NCBI GenBank assembly: GCA_016286165.1
Contig: JAEESE010000016.1
Coordinates: forward strand, 1-64,000
Reading direction: 5' to 3'
DNA: 64,000 nucleotides
DNA from: Bacteroidaceae bacterium
GTDB lineage: Bacteria > Bacteroidota > Bacteroidia > Bacteroidales > Bacteroidaceae
The notes under the pieces are model-generated. The model had not been told where the DNA came from. It worked only from the letters and a program-made list of their open reading frames with translations, and ran no database searches. The position numbers and the translations under genes were made by a program. Positions 45,552 to 53,533 of this stretch are shown piece by piece. How positions within the stretch are numbered: position 1 is the first letter of the stretch; each line of letters opens with the position of its first letter.

Positions 45552-46367
45552 ATGAAACGCCCAGCCTGGACTGAAAAAGAAAACCTGAGAGCTATCATTT
45601 TCGGAGAAGACGACCGCCCGGATAGCAAATTCGACATAGCAATCATCATTGCCATTGCCATCAGCCTAGTCATACTCTTCGTGGAGAGCATGCCTTCGCT
45701 GCCGCCAACTTTCAAGCTCATCCTCACGTGGATGGAAGGCGTGCTCACCGTGCTCTTCACCATAGAGTACCTCCTCCGCCTCTACTGCGCCAAGAGCCGC
45801 CGCGGCTACGCCCTATCACTTTGGGGCATTATCGACCTCGTGGCCACCTTGCCGCCATATCTGGCCATCATCCTGCCCGGAGCCAGATATATGCTCATGC
45901 TCCGCAGCATACGATTCTTACGTATCTTCCGCATCTTCAGAGCCTTCGTCTTCATCAACGAAGGGCATCTGCTGCTCCGAGCTGTTGGACGGAGCCTAAA
46001 CAAAATCACCGTCTATTTCCTCTTCGTGCTCATCCTCACTTGCTGCCTCGGAACCATAATGTTCATCATCGAGGGCAGTCAGCCAGGCTCTGCCTTCACC
46101 GACATCGGCACCAGCATCTACTGGGCCATAACCACTTTGAGCACTGTGGGCTACGGCGACATCACTCCCGTCACCTTCCTTGGCCGTCTGCTCAGCGGTT
46201 TCATCATGCTTCTGGGCTACACCATCATCGCAATCCCCACCGGCATCGTTTCCGCCTCGTTCATCGATGAAACGCGTGACCCCGTCCGCAACGGCCGCTG
46301 CCCTCGCTGCGATTCCAAAGTGCGTAAAGGCGACAAATTCTGCTCTCACTGTGGCGAGAAGCTTTGA
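45552..46367 (+). CDS. Voltage-gated-type potassium channel with C-terminal zinc ribbon
   Basis: A 271-aa inner-membrane ion channel. Six membrane segments are visible. The S4-like helix RSIRFLRIFRIFRAF carries spaced Arg residues (about 115-135), and the pore loop TTLSTVGYGDITPVT has the K+ filter TVGYGD at residues 198-203. The C-terminus adds a zinc ribbon with C250, C253, C264 and C267 (CPRC, then CSHC), so gating by metal or redox state is possible but unproven. Length fits the Bacteroidetes ion transporter family. Confidence 0.9.
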   Translation: MKRPAWTEKENLRAIIFGEDDRPDSKFDIAIIIAIAISLVILFVESMPSLPPTFKLILTWMEGVLTVLFTIEYLLRLYCAKSRRGYALSLWGIIDLVATLPPYLAIILPGARYMLMLRSIRFLRIFRIFRAFVFINEGHLLLRAVGRSLNKITVYFLFVLILTCCLGTIMFIIEGSQPGSAFTDIGTSIYWAITTLSTVGYGDITPVTFLGRLLSGFIMLLGYTIIAIPTGIVSASFIDETRDPVRNGRCPRCDSKVRKGDKFCSHCGEKL

Positions 46368-46479
46368 GTAAGCAAAAGCTATTCAGCCAGTTCCTCATAC
46401 GAACCCTTTGGACTTTCGAAACTTAAATACAAGACTCCTGAGTCCAACGAGTTTTCTGACATGCGGAGGAAGTGCGTAT

Positions 46480-46511
46480 GTATAGTGGCGAACAGTTGTT
46501 CGCCACTATAC
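46480..46511. repeat. 32-bp near-perfect palindrome
   Basis: GTATAGTGGCGAACA, GT, TGTTCGCCACTATAC: 15-bp arms around a 2-nt centre. It lies in the 362-bp gap between the convergent K+ channel and lipoprotein genes. It could be a two-way terminator or a dispersed palindrome. The rest of the gap holds loose TTGATTGA repeats (46590-46680) and no gene. Confidence 0.75.
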
Positions 46512-46729
46512 ACAAGTTTCCCTCGTTCTTCTCAACTAATCAACCCAGCCCCTTCAACCCAATCGTTTGCCCGAAAAAAACAAATTCGTTGATTGATTGA
46601 TGATGATCGTGCAATTGCTGCATCATGATTGAGCAATCGACGCGATTGGTTCAATTGATTGAAACATATTATTCAATTATTCTACCATCATGGGCATTTA
46701 AGCATAAATGAACGGAAGAGCTATCAATT

Positions 46730-47260
46730 CTATAGGCCTGAGGAAGCCATTGTCGAATCGGGCAATTCGTAGTTGCCATCTAAGGTAAGGCGGAGAGGTG
46801 AAGTGGTAAAATTGCCATAGAGAGTGATAGTGTAGAAGAAGCGGCCTTGCTGACCCTCGGCAGGATGAAGCATGGCACGCACGGGGAGGTATTCGCCGGG
46901 CGCTATTTCCACCGTTGTATTTTTATCGTAGGTGCGCATGGCCGTTTCGCGTATGGTCTTCTTGGACCACCAGAGGAAGTGGGACTTCTTGACGGTCGTA
47001 ACCGATTTGAGATAAGGGAGGAACAGATCCACGCTATCGCTGGAGGTTATTGCGCTGTCGATACGCAGAGTCGTGGGCCCTGTGTTCTGCAGCAACCACT
47101 CCTTGCCTGATGAATGGTCGGGCTCGTTGACAACCGTGCCGAGGTAACACTCAGCGTCGTCGCTCATCATAGTGATTTCCGTTGTGCTCTTCTTCAGACA
47201 ACTGGTGAGCAGGCTGGCACATGCCAGCACTGCCACCAAAAGAAGGTTATTCTTTCTCAT
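46730..47260 (-). CDS. Lipoprotein with DUF1573-like Ig fold
   Basis: A 176-aa lipoprotein. The ATG at 47258-47260 (MRKNNLLLVAVLACASLLTS, lipobox LTSC) is chosen over a much longer frame that runs into the pspC gene. The mature part resembles DUF1573/ASPM-like domains: LQNTGPTTLRIDSAITSSDS, then PGEYLPVRAMLHPAEGQQGR and ITLYGNFTTSPLRLTLDGN. It is the last gene of the PspC/PadR operon, 14 bp after pspC, so it may take part in envelope-stress sensing. Function not assigned. Confidence 0.72.
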   Translation of the reverse strand: MRKNNLLLVAVLACASLLTSCLKKSTTEITMMSDDAECYLGTVVNEPDHSSGKEWLLQNTGPTTLRIDSAITSSDSVDLFLPYLKSVTTVKKSHFLWWSKKTIRETAMRTYDKNTTVEIAPGEYLPVRAMLHPAEGQQGRFFYTITLYGNFTTSPLRLTLDGNYELPDSTMASSGL

Positions 47261-47273
47261 ATTCTTGAATGTC

Positions 47274-49196
47274 TTATTCTTTATCCACACGGCTGACCTC
47301 GAAGTCGGTGGCAGAGAACCACTTGCCGAGCCAGGTCTTTCCCGTAAAGGCATCGTCGGAGGTGAGGCCGTAACGGATGACAGTGGGAGCGGCAACATGG
47401 ATGGCGAAGGTGATGCGGTTCCAGCCGTAGCCTTTGTGGTTGTTGACCTCAACCAATTCACATTGCTTATTGCCATAAGCGACAGAGTCCGAGGGAATAG
47501 GAACGTCCTTGTGGTAATGGACGAACTTGTCGGCCTCTACCCAGATATCGCCTCCCGTGTTGCCCGTAGCAGGAATCTCCTTGAACTGAGGCTTCTGGTC
47601 GCCAACGATGACGTAGATGCAAGCTCCGGTGCCGTCGGAACGGGCTGCACAAGTGATACGGTAGGTGCCGGGCTGTAGGGTGTCAGTCCGCTCCACGCGG
47701 TAGCGCTGACGATGGTTGTCATCGTAGCAGTCAAGGTAACGGACATCGCGGTCGCCAGAGAGGTGTTGGCCTTTTGTCGTGAAGCGGTCGTTGCAGCCTT
47801 GAGCATTCAGAATGCGCCAGCCATTGTCCTGCAGGAATTCCCATTCATGGGGCTGGACATAGATGCCATCGTGCGTGTTCTCGACACGATCACGAAAATT
47901 GAACTCCTCCCATGTTCTTTGGCTGTACTCGTCCTCAGCCTTGATGAACTTCGGTATGCCATAGCCTGCTGCGGCTCCTGCTACGATGAGCCCTAAGAGC
48001 CACATCACGAGCAGGGCGATGCGCTGACGATAAGGCATCGACTGCATCTGCTTGAACTCATTCAAGAGGCTGTGGATGATGGCATAAGCTGTGATGGCGA
48101 GAACAACAGAGGCAGCAATTGCGAAAATATAGATCGGTATTTGCAGCTGCGGCAGAACAGTAGCAAACTCCTCCGACTGCGGAAATCCGCGACCAGTGAA
48201 AGCAGAGTCCATTGGATTCAGAGCTACTGCTGCCAAGCATACAATGCCCAAAAGACACAATCCAGCCACGAACACACCGAAAGCGTATATACACCAGCGG
48301 AAAAGAGTCGAGATAACCGTCCACAAGGCAGTGAAGAAGCCACCGATGCATCCGATTGTACCGCTAATGCAGCCAGAGGGACCGCGATGGCCCTTACCCC
48401 AAGAACCACCCCCGTCCCCTCCCGTCAGGGAAGGGTTAGACTGTGCGTAGCTATCCGCATTCAAACCGGGGGTCTCACCTCCCTGGCGGGAGGGGTCAAG
48501 GGTGGGTCTGGTAATCTCTTCCGCCAGATTCTGCGGATTCACCTCCTTACCCTTCATCCTCAGTTTATCCTCCGGTGTCTCGGCCACAGGCATGAGCACG
48601 GCGAGGAGGACGTAGGCGATAATGAGGGCGATGCCCCAGAAATAGATGTGGAAATAGAGGTATTGGTGAGGCAGGAACCACAAGAAGTTGTACGACGAAC
48701 CTGCAAACGACAGCAGTACAATGGCGGAATAGCCCAAGCGCCACCAGAGCACATCGCCGCCAAAGTAAGCGGCGAAGCCAGAGAGGACGCCCATCAGTTT
48801 CTTGTCGTCGGGGTTGCGATAGAGGCGCTTGGAAGCCTTACTTGCCCCTCCTACAGCCCCCGAGGGGGCTTCTGTTGAATTGCCGGCTGAGGATGAAGCA
48901 TCCGTAGCCCCCTCGGGGGCTGAATGGGGGGCCATCTCCTCCATCTCTTCCGGCTTCCCAATCCGATGTATAATCTCTGTGACGTGTTCGATAGTCACAG
49001 CTTCTACTCCCTGTGCCTTCAATTCGTCGAAGAGTTCGGCGATGCGAGCTTCAAGGTCTTCTGCTATCTCCTCGCCTCCCTCACGCGTGCGAAAATAATT
49101 ACGGAGCGACTGCTCGTAGGTAGCGAGCATCTCGTAGGCATCCTCGTCGATGGCGAAGAGGCGTCCGCAAAGGTTGATGGTAATATTCTTTTTCAT
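47274..49196 (-). CDS. Large PspC-domain membrane protein with two inserted linkers
   Basis: A 640-aa inner-membrane protein. A cytosolic helical domain (residues 1-85: MKKNITINLCGRLFAIDEDA, ELKAQGVEAVTIEHVTEII) precedes a PspC domain (about 118-215: LYRNPDDKKLMGVLSGFAAY, FGGDVLWWRLGYSAIVLLSF). Further helices lie at about 285-420, and a C-terminal extracytoplasmic domain with EFNFRDRVENTHDGIYVQPH and DRDVRYLDCYDDNHRQRYR completes it. GC-rich palindromic elements add two loops: residues about 88-117 and about 229-265. PspC proteins sense membrane stress. Its ATG overlaps the padR stop (ATGA), so the two are coupled. Confidence 0.85.
   Translation of the reverse strand: MKKNITINLCGRLFAIDEDAYEMLATYEQSLRNYFRTREGGEEIAEDLEARIAELFDELKAQGVEAVTIEHVTEIIHRIGKPEEMEEMAPHSAPEGATDASSSAGNSTEAPSGAVGGASKASKRLYRNPDDKKLMGVLSGFAAYFGGDVLWWRLGYSAIVLLSFAGSSYNFLWFLPHQYLYFHIYFWGIALIIAYVLLAVLMPVAETPEDKLRMKGKEVNPQNLAEEITRPTLDPSRQGGETPGLNADSYAQSNPSLTGGDGGGSWGKGHRGPSGCISGTIGCIGGFFTALWTVISTLFRWCIYAFGVFVAGLCLLGIVCLAAVALNPMDSAFTGRGFPQSEEFATVLPQLQIPIYIFAIAASVVLAITAYAIIHSLLNEFKQMQSMPYRQRIALLVMWLLGLIVAGAAAGYGIPKFIKAEDEYSQRTWEEFNFRDRVENTHDGIYVQPHEWEFLQDNGWRILNAQGCNDRFTTKGQHLSGDRDVRYLDCYDDNHRQRYRVERTDTLQPGTYRITCAARSDGTGACIYVIVGDQKPQFKEIPATGNTGGDIWVEADKFVHYHKDVPIPSDSVAYGNKQCELVEVNNHKGYGWNRITFAIHVAAPTVIRYGLTSDDAFTGKTWLGKWFSATDFEVSRVDKE
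48402..48509. repeat. GC-rich palindromic element inserted in frame in pspC (second loop)
   Basis: Ends are AGAACCACCCCC and GGGTGGGTCT; arms carry GTCCCCTCCCGTCAGGG and CCCTGGCGGGAGGGG. The length is 108 bp, a multiple of three, and the pspC frame stays open. It encodes a Gly/Ser/Asp-rich loop in the protein. Confidence 0.8.
48845..48932. repeat. GC-rich palindromic element inserted in frame in pspC (first loop)
   Basis: CAGCCCCCGAGGGGGCT (48854-48870) and its exact reverse complement AGCCCCCTCGGGGGCTG (48906-48922) flank 35 bp. Outer CCCCTCCT and GGGGGG extend the arms. Each arm is also self-palindromic, as in ispD. The pspC frame remains open. Confidence 0.85.
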
Positions 49197-49519
49197 TTCT
49201 TCAAGTAGTTTACAGTGTTAGAGATTTCGCTCCAAGCCTTGTCCAGTTCATCGAGGAACTGGAGGCCGAGCGGAGTGAGTTCGTAGTACTTGCGAGGCGG
49301 CCCTTGCGTGCTCTCCTGCCATTCATAGGCGAGCAGGCCGTCCTTCTTCAGACGCGTCAGCAGCGGGTACAGGGTACCTTCGACCACCAGCAGTTCAGCT
49401 TCCTTCAGCTGCTGGATGATATCAGATGCGTAGGCCGGCTGCCGCTTCAAGAGCAATAGAATGCAGTATTCAAGCATCCCCTTGCGCATTTGAGATTTGG
49501 CATTTGTTACATCAATCAT
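49193..49519 (-). CDS. PadR-family transcriptional regulator
   Basis: A 108-aa winged-helix regulator. The ATG at 49517-49519 (MIDVTNAKSQMRKGM) fits the family N-terminus. The core is LEYCILLLLKRQPAYASDII, VEGTLYPLLTRLKKDGLLAY and GPPRKYYELTPLGLQFLDEL. Such regulators usually repress their own operon and respond to ligand. A perfect 9-bp inverted repeat near the operon promoter (49952-49982) is a good candidate operator. It lies between two pspC genes and is coupled to the large one. Confidence 0.92.
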   Translation of the reverse strand: MIDVTNAKSQMRKGMLEYCILLLLKRQPAYASDIIQQLKEAELLVVEGTLYPLLTRLKKDGLLAYEWQESTQGPPRKYYELTPLGLQFLDELDKAWSEISNTVNYLKK

Positions 49520-49639
49520 ATAATCAATAAATTGAGATAAAATACAGATCAGCCACACCCTGGAAAAGGGAGCTCATTGCTGTCAGTTATTTGCCATGTG
49601 TATCACACCTCATCAAGGAGGGGACGGCGTGGACTTCAC

Positions 49640-49828
49640 TCAGTCTTGTGGCATGATAATCCAAAGAATCAGGTAGACTATGCCGCCGCAGAAGACGGTG
49701 CAGAAAGTGAGTAACACCCAAAGTAGACGAAGCAGCTCTGCATCCCATCCGAAATACTCGGCCATTCCGCCACAGATACCTGCCAGCCATTTGTTGCTGC
49801 GTGAGCGAGTCAGTCTTTTCTGTGTCAT
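49640..49828 (-). CDS. Small PspC-domain protein
   Basis: A 62-aa single-domain PspC protein: RLTRSRSNKWLAGICGGMAE, then YFGWDAELLRLLWVLLTFCT and a membrane helix ending YLILWIIMPQD. Short PspC proteins sit in the inner membrane and report envelope stress. It is the first gene of an operon with PadR, a large PspC protein and a lipoprotein. Confidence 0.9.
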   Translation of the reverse strand: MTQKRLTRSRSNKWLAGICGGMAEYFGWDAELLRLLWVLLTFCTVFCGGIVYLILWIIMPQD

Positions 49829-49936
49829 AACATTAGCGTTTCTTTAATGTTTAACATTCTCTTTTCCAATGGTTTTCGCAATTCTTCAACAAGCAGGCGT
49901 CCCTTACTTGCATGAAAACCTTAGCTTAAGCGGTGG

Positions 49937-49944
49937 CAAATGTA
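49937..49944 (-). promoter_or_regulatory. -7 box of the PspC/PadR operon
   Basis: The minus strand reads TACATTTG (TAnnTTTG). It lies about 109 nt before the ATG of the small pspC gene. Confidence 0.6.
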
Positions 49945-49951
49945 GGCTAAA

Positions 49952-49982
49952 TATTAGTACCTTGCAATACATAGTACTAATA
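49952..49982. promoter_or_regulatory. Candidate PadR operator
   Basis: TATTAGTAC (49952-49960) and GTACTAATA (49974-49982) form a perfect 9-bp inverted repeat with a 13-nt spacer. It covers the -15 to -45 region of the operon promoter. Its position and symmetry suit a dimeric repressor. The assignment to PadR is inference. Confidence 0.6.
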
Positions 49983-50150
49983 AAATGCGATAAAATAACG
50001 TTATTTAACATTAAAGGTAGGAAAGCATAGTCTCTCCAATAAGGCAATTGCCAAAGATTGACAAATAGATTGATGTATATTGACAATAAAAAAACTTTGA
50101 TTGTGGGGGGGGGATTTTATATCAATCTTCTCGTCAATATGTAGAAAGAA
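49983..50150. other. Non-coding gap with a 9-G tract
   Basis: No gene is seen between the PspC operon promoter and the carB terminator. The stretch is AT-rich, with several ATTGACA-like words and a run of nine G (50105-50113). Confidence 0.5.
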
Positions 50151-50178
50151 GCCCCCTCATCATTGAAGACGAGAGGGC
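50151..50178 (-). terminator. Terminator of purU-carB
   Basis: GCCCTCTCGTC pairs, with two mismatches, with GATGAGGGGGC on the minus strand and is followed by TTCTTTCT. It lies 47 bp past the carB stop codon. Confidence 0.65.
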
Positions 50179-50224
50179 CGATGTTATGAGAAATATGAAT
50201 TAAGCTGTTAGAGCGTCATCGCTT

Positions 50225-53200
50225 TTAAGCGTTGTACTCCTGCCAGCTCTTAATCTTTATATCCTCGAGGTCCATAGTGGTGCAGGCCTCGATGAAAGCC
50301 TTGGCCAGACGGGTGTTGGTCATCAAGGGGATATTGTGGTCGATGGCTGCACGGCGAATGCGGTAGCCGTTGGTCAGCTCGCGCTTGGTGCGATTCTTCG
50401 GCACATTGATGATAAGGTCGAAGCGGTGCTGGGCGATAAGGGTGAGGACGTTCTGGTCGTCCTCCTCGTCGGGCCAGCTCACGGAACGTGCAAAGACGCC
50501 GTTTTCGTTGAGGAAGGCAGCCGTGCCGGCCGTGGCATAGACGTCGAGGCCTTTCTGCACCAGTTGACGGGCAGGTTCAAGCAAGTCGAGCTTGCCCTTG
50601 ACACCACCAGACGAGATGAGCACAGCCTTCTTCGGGATGCGATAGCCTGTGGCGATGAGGGCATTGAGGAGAGCTTCATGAAGGTCATCGCCCAGACAAC
50701 CTACCTCACCTGTGGAGCTCATATCCACGCCCAGGACGGGGTCGGCGTTCTGCAGACGCGCAAACGAGAACTGGCTGGCTTTAACTCCGATGCGGTCGAT
50801 ATCGAACTCGCTCTTCTCGGCTCGCTGATAGGGAGCGTCCAGCATGATCTTCGTGGCAGTCTCGATGAAGTTGCGCTTCAGGATCTTCGACACGAAGGGG
50901 AAGGAACGGGAAGCACGGAGATTACACTCGATAACCTTGACCTCACGGTTCTTGGCGAGGAACTGGATATTGAACGGTCCGCTGATATTGAGCTCAGCAG
51001 CAATCTTGCGCGATATCTTCTTCATCTGACGGATAGTGGAGAAATAGACGTTCTGAGCCGGGAAGACCATCGTGGCGTCGCCAGAGTGAACGCCGGCATA
51101 TTCCACGTGTTCCGAGATGGCATATTCTACGATCTCGCCCTTGTCGGCAACGGCGTCGAACTCTATCTCCTTGGTCTCGGTCATGAACTTCGACACTACT
51201 ACGGGGAATTCCTTCGACACCTCGGTGGCCATGTTGAGGAAGCGTTCTAGCTCCTCGTCGTCATAGCACACGTTCATCGCAGCGCCCGAGAGGACATAGG
51301 AGGGACGTACGAGTACGGGATAACCCACCTCGCTTACAAATTCCTTGATGTCATCGAGGCTGGTCAAGGCGCGCCAAGCGGGTTGGTCCACGCCGAGTTT
51401 ATCGAGCATGGCCGAGAACTTATCGCGATTCTCGGCGCGGTCGATATCTACAGGCGAAGTGCCTAAAACAGGTACACCCTGGCGATGCAGCTTCATGGCG
51501 AGGTTGTTGGGAATCTGTCCGCCCACGCTGACGATGACACCTCGAGGCTGCTCGAGTTCGATGACGTCGAGGACGCGCTCCAAGGTCAGCTCGTCGAAAT
51601 AAAGACGGTCACACATATCGTAGTCGGTCGAAACGGTCTCGGGGTTGTAGTTGATCATGATGCTCTTGTAGCCAAGCTTGCGCGCCGTGTTGATGGCGTT
51701 GACAGAGCACCAGTCAAACTCAACCGAAGAGCCGATGCGATAGGCTCCCGAGCCGAGGACGATGACGGACTTCTCGTTGTTGTAATAATTGATGTCGTGG
51801 AGGGGTTGGTATTTCTCGACGGGCGAACCGTTGGCGGCGGAGCCAAGGCTGAAGGCATCCTGGAATGCGGGAACGTGGGTGTAGGTGAAATAGAGGTAGT
51901 TGGTGAGCTCGGGATGCTCGCTGGCCACAGTGGGAATGCGCTTCACTGAAGGCAGAATGCCGCGCAGCTTGCGATAGCGGCGCACTTCGAGGTTCTCCTT
52001 TTCGAGGTTACCACCAGCGGGTTTGAGCACGAAACGTGCTATTTGGAAATCACTGAAGCCGGCCTGCTTCACTTCGAGCATGAAAGTGTCAGGCAGCTCT
52101 TCAAGGCTGTTGTAGCTCTCAAGCTGGTGCTTGAGGTCCACGATATGCTTCATGCGTTTGATGAACCATGGATCAATCTTTGTCAGCTGCTCGATTCGCT
52201 CCACGGTATAACCCTCCTCCAAGGCCTGTGCGATGGCGAAGATACGTAGGTCGGTAGGATTCTCGAGGGCGTCGTCGAGGTCGTCGAAATGAACATGCTC
52301 GTTGCCCACAAAACCGTGCATCCCCTGCCCTATCATGCGCAGGCCCTTCTGCAACATCTCTTCAAACGAACGGCCTATGCTCATGATTTCACCAACGCTC
52401 TTCATCGACGATCCGATCTGACGCGAAACGCCGACAAACTTGGTGAGGTCCCAACGCGGAATCTTGCAAATCATGTAGTCGAGCGAAGGTGCTACGTAAG
52501 CTGAGTTCGTGGTACCCATCTCGCCAATTTGGTCCAAGGTGTAGCCGAGGGCTATCTTGGCAGCGACGAAGGCGAGCGGATAACCGGTGGCCTTGGAAGC
52601 CAGGGCACTGGAGCGCGAGAGGCGTGCGTTGATCTCGATGATGCGGTAGTCGTTGGTCACGGCATTGAAGGCGAACTGTATGTTGCACTCGCCCACGATG
52701 CCAAGGTGCTTTACACATTTAATAGTAATATCCTGCAACATCTTCACCTGCTCGTCAGTCAGCGAACAAGTGGGCGCCACCACGATTGACTCGCCGGTAT
52801 GAATGCCAAGTGGGTCGAAGTTCTCCATCGAGGCCACTGTGAAGCAGCGGTCGTTGGCATCGCGGATGCACTCGAACTCAATCTCCTTCCAACCCTTCAG
52901 GCTCTCCTCGACGAGGATCTGCGGTGCGAAGGTGAAGGCACTCTCGGCTATCTCGATGAACTTCTCCTCGTCGGGGCAGATACCGCTGCCGAGGCCGCCG
53001 AGTGCATAAGCCGAGCGAATCATGATGGGGAAGCCTATCTGGCGTGCAGCTTTCAAAGCATCGTCCATATTCTCCACGGCGTGGCTAACAGGCACCTTGA
53101 GGTTCACCTCAGCCAGCTTCTTGACGAAGAGGTCGCGGTCCTCGGTGTTCATGATGGCCTCAACGCTGGTGCCGAGCACCTCGACGCCGTATTCCTTCAG

Positions 53201-53515
53201 CGTGCCGTTGAGGTAAAGCTCCGTGCCGCAGTTCAATGCTGTCTGTCCGCCGAAAGCTAAAAGAATGCCGTCGGGGCGTTCTTTCTTGATGATTTCAGTT
53301 ACAAAAAAGGGCGTCACCGGTTGGAAATAAACTTTGTCGGCAATGCCCTCAGAGGTTTGAATAGTAGCGATGTTTGGGTTGACGAGTACACTGGAGATAC
53401 CTTCCTCGCGTAGCGCCTTCAGCGCCTGCGAACCACTGTAGTCGAACTCGCCAGCTTGTCCGATCTTAAGGGCACCGCTGCCTAAGACCAGCACCTTCTT
53501 CATTTCTTTTTTCAT
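50225..53515 (-). CDS. carB: Carbamoyl-phosphate synthase large subunit
   Basis: A 1096-aa enzyme (E. coli 1073) that makes carbamoyl phosphate from bicarbonate, ATP and ammonia for pyrimidines and arginine. Two ATP-grasp halves are clear: VLVLGSGALKIGQAGEFDYS at the N-terminus with MIRSAYALGGLGSGI, and VIVLGSGAYRIGSSVEFDWC with PVLVRPSYVLSGAAMNVCYD. An allosteric MGS-like domain is at the end (about 950-1096: LISSGGVKGKLDLLEPARQL). The small subunit carA is not adjacent. Its start lies 18 bp after purU, so the two are co-transcribed. Confidence 0.97.
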   Translation of the reverse strand: MKKEMKKVLVLGSGALKIGQAGEFDYSGSQALKALREEGISSVLVNPNIATIQTSEGIADKVYFQPVTPFFVTEIIKKERPDGILLAFGGQTALNCGTELYLNGTLKEYGVEVLGTSVEAIMNTEDRDLFVKKLAEVNLKVPVSHAVENMDDALKAARQIGFPIMIRSAYALGGLGSGICPDEEKFIEIAESAFTFAPQILVEESLKGWKEIEFECIRDANDRCFTVASMENFDPLGIHTGESIVVAPTCSLTDEQVKMLQDITIKCVKHLGIVGECNIQFAFNAVTNDYRIIEINARLSRSSALASKATGYPLAFVAAKIALGYTLDQIGEMGTTNSAYVAPSLDYMICKIPRWDLTKFVGVSRQIGSSMKSVGEIMSIGRSFEEMLQKGLRMIGQGMHGFVGNEHVHFDDLDDALENPTDLRIFAIAQALEEGYTVERIEQLTKIDPWFIKRMKHIVDLKHQLESYNSLEELPDTFMLEVKQAGFSDFQIARFVLKPAGGNLEKENLEVRRYRKLRGILPSVKRIPTVASEHPELTNYLYFTYTHVPAFQDAFSLGSAANGSPVEKYQPLHDINYYNNEKSVIVLGSGAYRIGSSVEFDWCSVNAINTARKLGYKSIMINYNPETVSTDYDMCDRLYFDELTLERVLDVIELEQPRGVIVSVGGQIPNNLAMKLHRQGVPVLGTSPVDIDRAENRDKFSAMLDKLGVDQPAWRALTSLDDIKEFVSEVGYPVLVRPSYVLSGAAMNVCYDDEELERFLNMATEVSKEFPVVVSKFMTETKEIEFDAVADKGEIVEYAISEHVEYAGVHSGDATMVFPAQNVYFSTIRQMKKISRKIAAELNISGPFNIQFLAKNREVKVIECNLRASRSFPFVSKILKRNFIETATKIMLDAPYQRAEKSEFDIDRIGVKASQFSFARLQNADPVLGVDMSSTGEVGCLGDDLHEALLNALIATGYRIPKKAVLISSGGVKGKLDLLEPARQLVQKGLDVYATAGTAAFLNENGVFARSVSWPDEEDDQNVLTLIAQHRFDLIINVPKNRTKRELTNGYRIRRAAIDHNIPLMTNTRLAKAFIEACTTMDLEDIKIKSWQEYNA

Positions 53516-53533
53516 GTGTGTAAAGCTATTTTG

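Noticed and set aside
47261-47476. N-terminal extension of the DUF1573-like lipoprotein
   Set aside because: The extra codons run into the 3' end of pspC on the same strand and the true start has a proper lipoprotein signal.
50101-50224. Small RNA or tRNA gene near the carB 3' end
   Set aside because: Only a terminator-like hairpin can be supported; no tRNA cloverleaf or promoter was found.
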